From: Stagnihabitans sp039932095
Lineage (GTDB): Bacteria; Pseudomonadota; Alphaproteobacteria; Rhodobacterales; Rhodobacteraceae
Direction of reading: 5' to 3'
DNA length: 23,047 nt
NCBI GenBank assembly: GCA_039932095.1
Contig: JBDTQR010000057.1
Span: 1 to 23,047, forward strand
The position numbers and the translations under genes are program-made. The notes beneath the pieces were generated by a model. That model saw only the letters and a program-made list of their open reading frames with translations, was not told the DNA's origin and made no database searches. Shown here one piece after another: positions 6,328 through 14,413 of this stretch; the stretch's first letter is position 1; each line of letters begins with the position of its first letter.

Positions 6328-7581
6328 ATGACAATCTCGACGATATCCGGTCTTGGCCGGTTGTTTTTGACTGCCTCGGCCGTGGTTTTCATGGCCGGAG
6401 CCTCCTATGCGGAGGATCTGACGATGTGGGTGCGGGAATCGGCGGCGGACCCGGGCAAGATCATGGTGGACCTGTGGAACACCAGCCATCCCAACAAGAT
6501 CACGCTGACCGCCATACCCGACAACCAGATGGTGACCAAGCTGGCGACCTCGACCCGGTCGGGCGATGCGCCGGATCTGATCAGTTTCGACCTGATCTAC
6601 ATGCCCGACTTCATGAAGGCCGGGTTTCTGACCGATGTGACCGATCAACTGGCCGCCGATCCGCATTACGCGACCCATGTGCAGGCCTACAAGGACATCG
6701 CGACCTATGATGGCAAAACGTTTGGCGTAGGCTTCACGCCGGACGTGTCGGTGCTGGTGTGGAACAAGGACCTGTTCAAGCAGGCCGGTCTGGACCCGGA
6801 AAAGGGACCGACCACCATTCAGGAAATCGTCGACGATGCCCGCAAGGTCAAGGCACTGGGCGGCGACAACTATGGCTTCTGGTTCTCGGGCGCCTGCCCG
6901 GGGTGCAATATCTTCGTGACCTCACCGCTGATGGTTGCTGCCGGGTCAAAGATCCTGCCGAAGAACGGCACCGATGATGCGCTGACCGGCGACGGCGTCA
7001 AGATCGTGCTGGAGGCCTACAAGACGATGTGGGACGAGAAGCTGATCCCGGAATCGGCGGAAACCGACACCGGTGCCAATTTCGTCTCGGCCTTCGTGGC
7101 GGGCAATATCGGCATCGCGGGGACGGGCGGCTTCCTGATTTCGCTGATGAAGCGCGAGCATCCCGACTTCAACTATGGGCTGACGCTGTTGCCGGGGGCC
7201 GAGGCGGGGCAGGTGTCGGGCTTTGTCGGCGGCGATGTGGTGGCCGTGCCTGCCAATGGCAAGCATGAGGCCGAGGCGCGGGAATTCCTGACCTGGGTTC
7301 TGAGCGATGAGGCGCAGTTGCAGGGGCTGGCGAAGAATTCGATCCTGACGACGCGGACGGATCTGGCGGACAATGAGTTTACCAAGGGCAATGAGCCGGT
7401 TCTGGTCACCGCCAAGGCGTTGGCGGCGGGCTATGTGCCGTGGGTGTTCCACTTTGCCGATATGGTGAACTCGGACTCGTCGCCGTGGATCACCATGCTG
7501 CAACAGGCGATCTTTGATGGTGACGTCGACGGCGCTATCACTGAAGCGCGGGCGGCCATGCTGGACATCGCGGCACGCTAA
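6328..7581 (+). CDS. ABC sugar transporter, periplasmic substrate-binding protein
   Basis: An extracellular solute-binding protein of family 1 (COG1653, MalE/UgpB-like), 417 residues. It captures a sugar or oligosaccharide in the periplasm and delivers it to the two permeases encoded next. The N-terminus is a Sec signal peptide (about residues 1-30, ending ASYA before EDLTMW) without a lipobox, so the mature protein is soluble. ATG 6328 is chosen for the excellent GGGAGGAA site just ahead; an in-frame ATG at 6301 would spoil the signal peptide. A CxxC pair, C190-P-G-C193, is unusual for this fold and may form a disulfide in the periplasm. Given the GH127 gene in the same cluster, an arabinofuranosyl oligosaccharide is a reasonable guess for the ligand. 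Confidence 0.93.
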   Translation: MTISTISGLGRLFLTASAVVFMAGASYAEDLTMWVRESAADPGKIMVDLWNTSHPNKITLTAIPDNQMVTKLATSTRSGDAPDLISFDLIYMPDFMKAGFLTDVTDQLAADPHYATHVQAYKDIATYDGKTFGVGFTPDVSVLVWNKDLFKQAGLDPEKGPTTIQEIVDDARKVKALGGDNYGFWFSGACPGCNIFVTSPLMVAAGSKILPKNGTDDALTGDGVKIVLEAYKTMWDEKLIPESAETDTGANFVSAFVAGNIGIAGTGGFLISLMKREHPDFNYGLTLLPGAEAGQVSGFVGGDVVAVPANGKHEAEAREFLTWVLSDEAQLQGLAKNSILTTRTDLADNEFTKGNEPVLVTAKALAAGYVPWVFHFADMVNSDSSPWITMLQQAIFDGDVDGAITEARAAMLDIAAR

Positions 7582-7587
7582 GCCAAT

Positions 7588-7613
7588 GGCCGTGCGGCTG
7601 CGGTCGCACGGCC
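7588..7613 (+). terminator. Strong intercistronic hairpin after the binding-protein gene
   Basis: The arms GGCCGTGCG and CGCACGGCC pair perfectly (9 bp) around an 8-base loop, starting six bases after the stop codon and followed by CCTTT. Such hairpins between the binding-protein and permease genes typically protect the upstream message or cause partial termination, giving excess binding protein over membrane components. The weak T-tract suggests attenuation or 3'-end protection, not full termination. Confidence 0.65.
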
Positions 7614-7635
7614 CCTTTCAAGGACGGATCAACAG

Positions 7636-8508
7636 ATGGCAAGGCGGCGGAGCAAATGGCAGGGGATGGTCTATCTGGCCCCGGCACTGGCCTTTGTCGG
7701 CCTGTTCGTGATGTGGCCACTGGCCCATGTGATCATCCTGTCCTTCACCTCGGAAAGCCTGCTTGGCGGTGGTGACTGGGTCGGATTTGCCAATTACACC
7801 AAAGCTTTTGGTGACAAGAATTTCTGGCGGGCGTTCACCTTCACGCTCAGCTACACCGCTTATCTGACCCCGATCCTGATGGTGCTGAACCTCGCGCTGG
7901 CGCTGCTGACAGCCCGCAATACGCCGCTTAGACAGCTGACCCGGACGGTGATCTTTCTGCCGGTGGTGATCGGTTTGGCCTCGTCCTCGCTGCTGTGGTA
8001 CTGGCTGTTCGATCAGCAGGTCGGGCTGTTCAACAAGCTGCTGGTAGATGTCGGCATTCTGGATCAGCCGCTGGTATGGTTCAAGAAATCCGGGACCGGA
8101 CAGTTGGCGGTGATGATTTCGGTGCTGTGGAAAGTGGTCGGTTTCGGGATGATCCTGATGGTGTCGGGCATTCAGGCCATCGGCACCGACGTGATCGAGG
8201 CGTCGAAGATTGACGGTGCCGGGGCCTGGATGCGGGCGAGGCGGATCATCATTCCCTTGGCTGCGCGGTCGATCATCCTGGCCACAGTGATTTCGGCGAT
8301 TGGATCAATGCTGGCGTTTGACCAGTTCTATCTGATGACGGGAGGTGGGCCGCGCGGGCAGACCTTCACCTCGGTCTACTGGATCTATCAGAACAGTTTC
8401 ATCCGCTTTGACCTTGGCTATGGTTCGGCGCTGTCGGTGATCCTGATGGTGGTGATCATGACCGGCACCGCGTTGCAATTGTGGCTGACCCGGCGGAGGC
8501 AGGCATGA
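7636..8508 (+). CDS. ABC sugar transporter permease (MalF/UgpA-like)
   Basis: An inner-membrane subunit forming half of the translocation channel, 290 residues. The short basic N-terminus MARRRSKWQG is followed by about six transmembrane segments. The cytoplasmic EAA loop reads EASKIDGAGAWMRARRIIIPL near residues 193-215 and is the docking site for the ATPase. A ribosome site AAGGA lies 11 bases ahead of ATG 7636, slightly far. The gene overlaps the next permease by four bases (ATGA), so the two subunits are translationally coupled. The family (binding-protein-dependent transport inner-membrane component) is clear; substrate specificity is not readable from this subunit. Confidence 0.94.
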   Translation: MARRRSKWQGMVYLAPALAFVGLFVMWPLAHVIILSFTSESLLGGGDWVGFANYTKAFGDKNFWRAFTFTLSYTAYLTPILMVLNLALALLTARNTPLRQLTRTVIFLPVVIGLASSSLLWYWLFDQQVGLFNKLLVDVGILDQPLVWFKKSGTGQLAVMISVLWKVVGFGMILMVSGIQAIGTDVIEASKIDGAGAWMRARRIIIPLAARSIILATVISAIGSMLAFDQFYLMTGGGPRGQTFTSVYWIYQNSFIRFDLGYGSALSVILMVVIMTGTALQLWLTRRRQA

Positions 8509-9365
8509 CTGCGTTGCCGATCCCGCGCCACCGGGTGCGGCGGCCCTCCGAATACCTGATCGCCGCAATCTGTGTGGCGGTGATCGTGATCATGCTGTGG
8601 CCTCTGGTGATGTCGTTCCTTGCTTCGGTAAAACCCTCGACCGAAGCGTCCAACGTGCCGCCGCATTACTTGCCGCAAAGTCTGTCGCTGGAGAACTACC
8701 GCGAGGTAGCGACCTTTCATCAGGGCATCTGGGTTTATGTCTTCAACTCGCTGTCGGTGGCGGCGATGACCATCGTGATGTGTCTGGCACTGGCGATCCC
8801 GGCCGGATACGGTCTCGCGCGATTTCCCATTCCGGGGAAAGAGGTGTGGTTCCTGTTGATCCTCGCCTCGATGATGATCCCCTATCAGGCGTTGCTGGTG
8901 CCCTTGTACCTGATGTTTTCCAAGCTGGGGCTGACCGGGTCGCAGTTCGGGCTGGCGATCCTGCACACCGTGCTTCAACTGCCGTTCTCGGTCTACTTGA
9001 TGCGCAACAGTTTTGAGGGCATCCCGAAAGAGATGGAAGAGGCGGCGGTGATGGATGGCGCAAGCAGCTTCTTCACTCTACGCCGGGTGTTCGTGCCGTT
9101 GGTCGCGCCGGGCATGGTGACGGTGGCGCTGTTCGCCTTTGTCGCCAGCTGGAACGAGTTTCTCGGCGCGCTGATCATGATGAACACTGAAAGCTCGTTC
9201 ACTGTGCCGATCATGTTGACCGGCGTCATCACCGGCAATTTCGGATCGGTCAACTGGGGGGCGTTGCAGGCCTCGGTCATCATTTCGATCCTGCCCTGTC
9301 TGCTGGTCTATGTGCTCTTGCAGAAATACTATGTGTCGGGCTTCCTGTCGGGGGCGGTGAAATGA
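8505..9365 (+). CDS. ABC sugar transporter permease (MalG/UgpE-like)
   Basis: The second channel subunit, 286 residues, with six hydrophobic segments and the EAA loop EEAAVMDGASSFFTLRRVFVP at about residues 180-200. Other family features are the PAGYGLARF stretch and the C-terminal QKYYVSGFLSGAVK, which is very typical of MalG-type permeases. ATG 8505 overlaps the stop of the first permease and has a GGAGG site (8495-8499). Its own stop overlaps the ATG of the LacI gene, so permease, permease and regulator are read as one coupled block. No ATPase gene is adjacent; it is last in the cluster, after the hydrolase. Confidence 0.94.
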   Translation: MTALPIPRHRVRRPSEYLIAAICVAVIVIMLWPLVMSFLASVKPSTEASNVPPHYLPQSLSLENYREVATFHQGIWVYVFNSLSVAAMTIVMCLALAIPAGYGLARFPIPGKEVWFLLILASMMIPYQALLVPLYLMFSKLGLTGSQFGLAILHTVLQLPFSVYLMRNSFEGIPKEMEEAAVMDGASSFFTLRRVFVPLVAPGMVTVALFAFVASWNEFLGALIMMNTESSFTVPIMLTGVITGNFGSVNWGALQASVIISILPCLLVYVLLQKYYVSGFLSGAVK

Positions 9366-10375
9366 TCGACTATCCGGTCCGCCCGCCGACGATCCGCGAT
9401 GTCGCATTGGCGGCGGGCGTGTCGATTGGCACTGTGTCCAAGGTGCTGAACAAGACCGGGACGATTGCCGTGGCGACCCGTGAGCGGGTGGCCGAGGTGG
9501 CGCGGCAGCTGAACTTTCGCCCAAACACGCTGGCGCAAAGCCTGCATTCCGGGCTGTCAGGCTCGATCGGGCTGATATCCAATGACAGTTTCGGCCGGTT
9601 CACCATGCCCATCATGGAGGGGCTGGAGGGCGTGCTGGCCCCTGAAGGCATCGGCGTGTTCATGTCGAATGCCACCGATGACCCCGAACGCGAACAGCGG
9701 CATCTGGAACAGATGCTGTCCAAGCAGGTCGACGGGCTGATCGTGACGGCGCGACGCTCGGATTACCGGCCGTCGGTGCGGCTGGGTGGGCTCGGCGTGC
9801 CGGTGATCTATGTGTTTGCCCATTCGGATGACCCTGATGCCCTGACGCTGCTGCCCGATGACGAAACAGGTGCGGTGTTGGCGATGCAGCATTTGCTGGA
9901 TACCGGACGCCGGCGCATCGCCCATATCACCGGGCCAGAGAATTTTGAGGCGGTGCTGCTGCGGCAGACCGGCTATCGCGGCGCGTTGGCCGCTGCCGGG
10001 GTGGCCGCGATGCCGATCCTGCACGGCAAGTGGTCGGAGGCGTGGGGGCGGGCGGCGGTGGAGCAATTGTTCGGCGCGGCTGTCGGGCCGGATGCGCTGT
10101 TCTGCGGCAATGACCAGATCGCCCGTGGTGCGGCGGATGCCCTGCGCGAACGTGGGCTGAACGTGCCGCTGGATGTCGCCATCGTGGGTTTCGACAATTG
10201 GGGGGTGATCGCTGAGGCCTGCCGTCCGCCGCTGACCTCGGTCGACATGCAGTTGACCCAGCTTGGGGCCGAGGCGGGGCGGCGGATGCTGGCGATGATC
10301 GAGGGCAAGACAGAACGCGGGCTGGAACGCCTGCCATGCAGATTGGTGGTCCGTGCATCGAGCGCGGCGCGCTAG
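9362..10375 (+). CDS. LacI-family transcriptional regulator
   Basis: A 337-residue DNA-binding repressor/activator. The N-terminal helix-turn-helix (residues 9-60: TIRDVALAAGVSIGTVSKVLN, then the hinge region RPNTLAQSLHSG) is classic LacI. The rest is a periplasmic-binding-protein-like effector domain that would bind a sugar released by or related to the imported compound, with DALFCGNDQIARGAADALRERG and VPLDVAIVGFDNW as family landmarks. Its start overlaps the upstream permease stop (ATGA). A regulator embedded inside the transport genes, not divergent from them, implies it is made with the operon and so autoregulates. The palindrome at 6221-6236 is the obvious candidate operator. Confidence 0.95.
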   Translation: MIDYPVRPPTIRDVALAAGVSIGTVSKVLNKTGTIAVATRERVAEVARQLNFRPNTLAQSLHSGLSGSIGLISNDSFGRFTMPIMEGLEGVLAPEGIGVFMSNATDDPEREQRHLEQMLSKQVDGLIVTARRSDYRPSVRLGGLGVPVIYVFAHSDDPDALTLLPDDETGAVLAMQHLLDTGRRRIAHITGPENFEAVLLRQTGYRGALAAAGVAAMPILHGKWSEAWGRAAVEQLFGAAVGPDALFCGNDQIARGAADALRERGLNVPLDVAIVGFDNWGVIAEACRPPLTSVDMQLTQLGAEAGRRMLAMIEGKTERGLERLPCRLVVRASSAAR

Positions 10376-10425
10376 GAAAATCAGGCGGCGGGCGAGAATT
10401 GCCTTGCCGCATAGGGGAGAGTGAC

Positions 10426-12318
10426 GTGCGGAAATATGCTTCGGTGAAGTTCAGCGATGTAAAGGTGACAGGGCCGTTCTGGCAGGAGCGGCTGGAAACC
10501 GTGCTGACCAAGACCATCCCCTCGCAGCACCATCAGTTGCAGATCAACGGCATCCTTGACAGCCTGAAACTGCCGCAACCGGTGCCGCCGTTGCGCATCC
10601 CGCGCAACCGACACAACTTTACCACCCAGATCTTCTGGGACAGTGATGTCGGCAAATGGATCGAGGCGGCGAGTTACGCCGTGTCGCACCGCCGCGACGC
10701 CGGAATCGAGGCGCAGATCGAGGCGATCACGGATGATCTGGAAAAGGCGCAGGCCCCGGACGGCTATCTGAACTGCTGGTATCTGGGCCGCGAGCCTGAC
10801 AAGCGCTGGACCAATCTGCGCGACAATCATGAACTCTATAACTCCGGCCATCTTCTGGAAGGCGCGGTCGCCTATTTCCACGCCACCGGCCGCGGCAGGC
10901 TGATGAAGATCATGATGCGGTACATGGATCACATCGCCGCGACCTTCGGGCCCGGTCCCGGTCAGAAGCGCGGCTATCCCGGCCATCAGGAGCTGGAGCT
11001 GGCCCTGGTCAAGCTGTATCACGCCACCGACTTGCGGAAATACCTCGACCTGGCGAGCTATTTCATCAACGAGCGTGGGTCGCAGCCGCATTACTTCGAT
11101 ACCGAACGCGCTGGGCGGGGCGAGGAGGTCGGGGCCTTCATCCAGAGCACCTATGAATACAACCAGTCGCATCTGCCGGTGCGCGAGCAGACCAAGGTTG
11201 TCGGCCATGCCGTGCGGGCGATGTATATGTATACCGCCATGGCCGATCTGGCGGCGGAACTGGGCGACGATGGGCTGAAGGCTGCGTGTGAGACGCTGTG
11301 GAACGATGTCACCACCACACGCATGTACGTGACCGGCGGTTTCGGCCCCTCGGCCAGCAATGAGGGATTCACCCGCGACTATGATCTGCCCAACGACACC
11401 GCTTATGCCGAGACTTGCGCGTCGGTTGCCTTCATCTTCTGGGCGGCGCGGATGCTGAACCTTGACCTCGACGGGCGCTATGGCGATTTTCTGGAGCAGG
11501 CGCTGTACAATACGTCGCTCGCCGGGTTGTCGCGCGATGGCACCCAATATTTCTACGACAACAAGCTGGAAAGCGACGGGTCGCACAAGCGGTGGGACTG
11601 GCACCCCTGTCCATGCTGCACCATGAATGTGGCGCGGCTGGTGGCGTCGATCTCGGGCTATTTCTACGGCGTGGCGGCGGATGAGGTGGCAGTGCATCTG
11701 TACGGCGGGTCGGACACCACCCTGCCGGTGGCCGGCGGGCGGGTGCATCTGTCGGAAACCTCGACCTATCCGTGGTCGGGTCAGGTGCAGATCGCCGTGA
11801 CGCCGGACGGCTGTGGCCCGTTCACTGTGTCGCTGCGGATCCCTGGCTGGGCGAAAGGTGCCACTGCGTTGGTCAACGGTGCCGCCATTGCGATGTCGGT
11901 GGAGCGTGGTTATCTGAAAATCGCCCGCGACTGGGTGGCGGGCGACAAGGTCACGCTGTCCCTGCCGATGCCTGCGGAACGGATTTACGCCCATCCTGAT
12001 GTGCGGGCCGATCTGGGCCGGGTAGCGCTGCGGCGCGGGCCGCTGGTCTATTGTCTGGAGCAGCACGACAACGCCGCCCCGGTCAACCGCCTGCGGCTGC
12101 CCGCGGATGCGGTGCTGACGGACGCCTGGCGTGGTGACCTGCTGGGCGGCATTGCGGTTGTGCAATCTGAAGCGCAAGCCGCCGAAGCCGCCAGCTGGGG
12201 CCCCGCGCTTTATCGCACCTCACCACCCGCCGAGGCGCGGTCACCGATCCTGGCTGTGCCCTATTATATATGGTGCAATCGCGGGCCGAACATGATGCAA
12301 TTGTGGTTGAGGGAGTAG
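10426..12318 (+). CDS. GH127 family glycoside hydrolase (beta-L-arabinofuranosidase type), cytoplasmic
   Basis: A retaining hydrolase of the GH127/DUF1680 family; characterised members (HypBA1) release L-arabinose from beta-L-arabinofuranosides using a zinc-bound cysteine nucleophile. The active-site pattern fits. E313 (in NEGF) sits 16 residues before E329, which is followed by C331 (AETC), and C397-C398 (PCC) come later. These match the general acid E322, zinc ligands E338/C340 and C417/C418 of HypBA1. The protein has 630 residues and no signal peptide, so it acts inside the cell on imported substrate. GTG 10426 is chosen because AGGGGAGA lies five bases ahead and homology begins right after it; an upstream ATG at 10336 lies within the LacI gene. 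Related GH146-like specificities cannot be excluded. Confidence 0.9.
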   Translation: MRKYASVKFSDVKVTGPFWQERLETVLTKTIPSQHHQLQINGILDSLKLPQPVPPLRIPRNRHNFTTQIFWDSDVGKWIEAASYAVSHRRDAGIEAQIEAITDDLEKAQAPDGYLNCWYLGREPDKRWTNLRDNHELYNSGHLLEGAVAYFHATGRGRLMKIMMRYMDHIAATFGPGPGQKRGYPGHQELELALVKLYHATDLRKYLDLASYFINERGSQPHYFDTERAGRGEEVGAFIQSTYEYNQSHLPVREQTKVVGHAVRAMYMYTAMADLAAELGDDGLKAACETLWNDVTTTRMYVTGGFGPSASNEGFTRDYDLPNDTAYAETCASVAFIFWAARMLNLDLDGRYGDFLEQALYNTSLAGLSRDGTQYFYDNKLESDGSHKRWDWHPCPCCTMNVARLVASISGYFYGVAADEVAVHLYGGSDTTLPVAGGRVHLSETSTYPWSGQVQIAVTPDGCGPFTVSLRIPGWAKGATALVNGAAIAMSVERGYLKIARDWVAGDKVTLSLPMPAERIYAHPDVRADLGRVALRRGPLVYCLEQHDNAAPVNRLRLPADAVLTDAWRGDLLGGIAVVQSEAQAAEAASWGPALYRTSPPAEARSPILAVPYYIWCNRGPNMMQLWLRE

Positions 12319-12321
12319 CCG

Positions 12322-13407
12322 ATGCCGCATGTCGAACTGGTCGGGCTGGCCAAGGTCTTTGGTGCGTTTCAGGCAATCCAGTCACTGGATCTGGCGGTGG
12401 GCAAGGGTGAGTTTTGCGCACTTCTGGGACCTTCGGGCTGTGGCAAATCCACTTTGCTGCGCATGATTGCCGGGCTGGAGGATGCGACGGCGGGCGAAAT
12501 CCGGATCAATGGCCGCGATGTCACCGATCTCGCCCCTGCCGACCGCCAGATCGCCATGGTGTTCCAGTCTTACGCTTTGTACCCCCATATGACGGTGGCA
12601 GAGAACATTGCGTTTTCGCTGGAAGTGGCGGGGATGAAGAAGGCCGAACGCTTGGCCCGCGCCGCTGAAGTGGGCCGGACCCTGCAACTGGGTGAGTTGA
12701 TGGACCGCCGTCCAGCCTTGCTGTCGGGCGGGCAGAGGCAGCGGGTGGCCATCGGGCGGGCCCTGGTGCGCAATCCCGAGGTGTTCCTGTTCGATGAGCC
12801 GTTGTCCAATCTGGATGCCATGCTCAGGGTCCAGATGCGGATGGAACTGTCGAGCCTGCACCATGACCTTGCCGCCACCATGATCTATGTGACGCATGAT
12901 CAGGTCGAGGCGATGACGATGGCCGACCGCATCGTGGTGCTGGATCAGGGCCGGATCATGCAGGTCGGCGCGCCGTTGGAGCTGTACGAACGCCCGGCGA
13001 ACCGCTTTGTCGCGGCCTTCATCGGCTCGCCCTCGATGAACTTTCTGGCCGCGACTGTTGGTCAGGTCGGGTCTGGCACGGTCACGGTGCAGCTGGCGCA
13101 GGGGGGTGGCAAGATGGCCTTCGCCCGGACCGGCAGCACCTTGCAAAGCGGCGCGGTGGTGGAGGTTGGGGTGCGACCGGAACATGCGACCCTGGTGGAG
13201 GCCTCTGATCCGGCGGCGACCATGACGGGACTGGTACGTCTGGTCGAACGCCTGGGCAGCCAGACGCTGGTCCATCTGGAAACCCCGGCGGGGCCGTTCA
13301 CCCTGCAGGGGGCGGGCACCTTGCCGGTCAAGACCGGCGAGCGGCCGTCGATTGCAGTGGACGCCACCCATGCCCATCTGTTCGACGCGGGCGGCACGGC
13401 GGTTTAG
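12322..13407 (+). CDS. Sugar ABC transporter ATP-binding protein (MalK/UgpC-like)
   Basis: The motor of the importer, 361 residues, with all ATPase motifs: Walker A GPSGCGKST, Q-loop FQSYALYPHM, signature LSGGQRQRVAIGRAL, Walker B VFLFDEPLSNLDA and the H-loop THD. The C-terminal third is the TOBE/MOP-type regulatory domain of the MalK branch (VRPEHATLV). It starts three bases after the GH127 stop with a GAGGGAG site ahead. Transport genes and hydrolase therefore form one operon in the order binding protein, permeases, regulator, enzyme, ATPase. Its stop overlaps that of the convergent AcuI-like gene, leaving no room for a terminator between them. Confidence 0.96.
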   Translation: MPHVELVGLAKVFGAFQAIQSLDLAVGKGEFCALLGPSGCGKSTLLRMIAGLEDATAGEIRINGRDVTDLAPADRQIAMVFQSYALYPHMTVAENIAFSLEVAGMKKAERLARAAEVGRTLQLGELMDRRPALLSGGQRQRVAIGRALVRNPEVFLFDEPLSNLDAMLRVQMRMELSSLHHDLAATMIYVTHDQVEAMTMADRIVVLDQGRIMQVGAPLELYERPANRFVAAFIGSPSMNFLAATVGQVGSGTVTVQLAQGGGKMAFARTGSTLQSGAVVEVGVRPEHATLVEASDPAATMTGLVRLVERLGSQTLVHLETPAGPFTLQGAGTLPVKTGERPSIAVDATHAHLFDAGGTAV

Positions 13408-14396
13408 CGTGTCACGTCCACCACCACCCGGCCCTTGACTTCGCCGCGCAGGATCGCCGCACCGAGACGGGGCAAGTCGGCGAGGGGGACCATTTCGATC
13501 ATCGCTTCGATCTTGTCCTGCGGCAGGTCGGTTGCGATGCGGGCCCAGGCGCGTTGTCGACCGGCAAAGGGTTTCATCACCGAGTCGATGCCCAGCAGGT
13601 TGACCCCGCGCAAGAGGAACGGGATCACCGAGGCGGGCAGGGCAGTGCCACCGGCCAATCCGACCGAGGCGACCGAGGCGCCATAGCGCAATTGGCCCAG
13701 GACGCGGGCCAGCATCGCGCCGCCCACCGCGTCGATGCAACCAGCCCAGACCTCGGCTTCCAGCGGGCGTTTCACCGTTTCGGCGAGATCGGCGCGGGGG
13801 ACGATACGAGAGGCCCCAAGGTCGCGCAGGTAGGCTTCGGTTTCGGGACGACCGGTGACGGCGGCAACCTGATAGCCGAGTTTGGCCAGAATTGCGACGG
13901 CGACCGAGCCGACCCCACCGGCGGCCCCGGTCACCAGCACCTCGCCCTGCGACGGGGTCAGTCCGTGATCCTCCAACGCCAGCAGCGCCAACATCGCGGT
14001 CAGGCCAGCGGTGCCAACGGCCATGGCCAGTCGCGGCGTCAGACCGTCGGGCATGGGCACCAGCCAGTCGGCCTTGACCCGGGCGCGGCTGGCGTAGCCG
14101 CCCCAATGCACCTCGCCCACCCGCCAGCCGGTTAGCACCACCTTGTCGCCGCGGCGGTAACGCGGGTCGTCGGAGGCCTCGACCGTCCCAGCAAAGTCGA
14201 TGCCCGCGACATGAGGATAGTTGCGCACCAGACTGCCACCGGAGGGCGACAGGCAAAGGCCGTCCTTGTAGTTCAGCGTCGAATATTCCACCGCGACGGT
14301 GACATCGCCTGCGGGCAGGGCAGCGTCGTCAAGGTCTTTGACCACGGCTTCGGCCAGCCCTTCGGCGTTCTTTTCCAGTACCAAGGCACGAAACAT
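13404..14396 (-). CDS. Acryloyl-CoA reductase-like zinc-free MDR oxidoreductase (AcuI/YhdH family)
   Basis: A 330-residue medium-chain reductase of the YhdH/YhfP/AcuI branch. AcuI reduces acryloyl-CoA to propionyl-CoA with NADPH, detoxifying an intermediate of DMSP and 3-hydroxypropionate breakdown. Visible signatures are MFRALVLEK at the start, STLNYKDGLCL, the GIDFAGTV block, LTGWRVGEVHWGGYAS and the nucleotide-binding VTGAAGGVGSVAVAILAKLG. ATG 14396 is chosen because AGGAG lies six bases ahead and the family begins MF-ALV; a GTG at 14417 that overlaps the ligase stop is the alternative. It is the last gene of a minus-strand block with the acyl-CoA ligase. I leave the symbol empty because YhdH-type homologues without proven AcuI function look alike. 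Confidence 0.86.
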   Translation of the reverse strand: MFRALVLEKNAEGLAEAVVKDLDDAALPAGDVTVAVEYSTLNYKDGLCLSPSGGSLVRNYPHVAGIDFAGTVEASDDPRYRRGDKVVLTGWRVGEVHWGGYASRARVKADWLVPMPDGLTPRLAMAVGTAGLTAMLALLALEDHGLTPSQGEVLVTGAAGGVGSVAVAILAKLGYQVAAVTGRPETEAYLRDLGASRIVPRADLAETVKRPLEAEVWAGCIDAVGGAMLARVLGQLRYGASVASVGLAGGTALPASVIPFLLRGVNLLGIDSVMKPFAGRQRAWARIATDLPQDKIEAMIEMVPLADLPRLGAAILRGEVKGRVVVDVTR

Positions 14397-14413
14397 TCCA
14401 CTCTCCTGACCGG

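Noticed and set aside
6087..6392. 101-codon minus-strand frame across the intergenic region into the binding-protein start
   Set aside because: It covers the signal-peptide region of a solid gene in antisense and shows no recognisable motif or good ribosome site.
10381..12177. 598-codon open frame on the minus strand opposite the GH127 gene
   Set aside because: It has no recognisable domain, is rich in Arg/His/Gln as expected for the complement of high-GC codons, and lies wholly antisense to a gene with intact catalytic residues.
12382..14256. 624-codon minus-strand frame spanning the ATPase gene and part of the AcuI-like gene
   Set aside because: It crosses two well-supported genes in other frames and has no family features.
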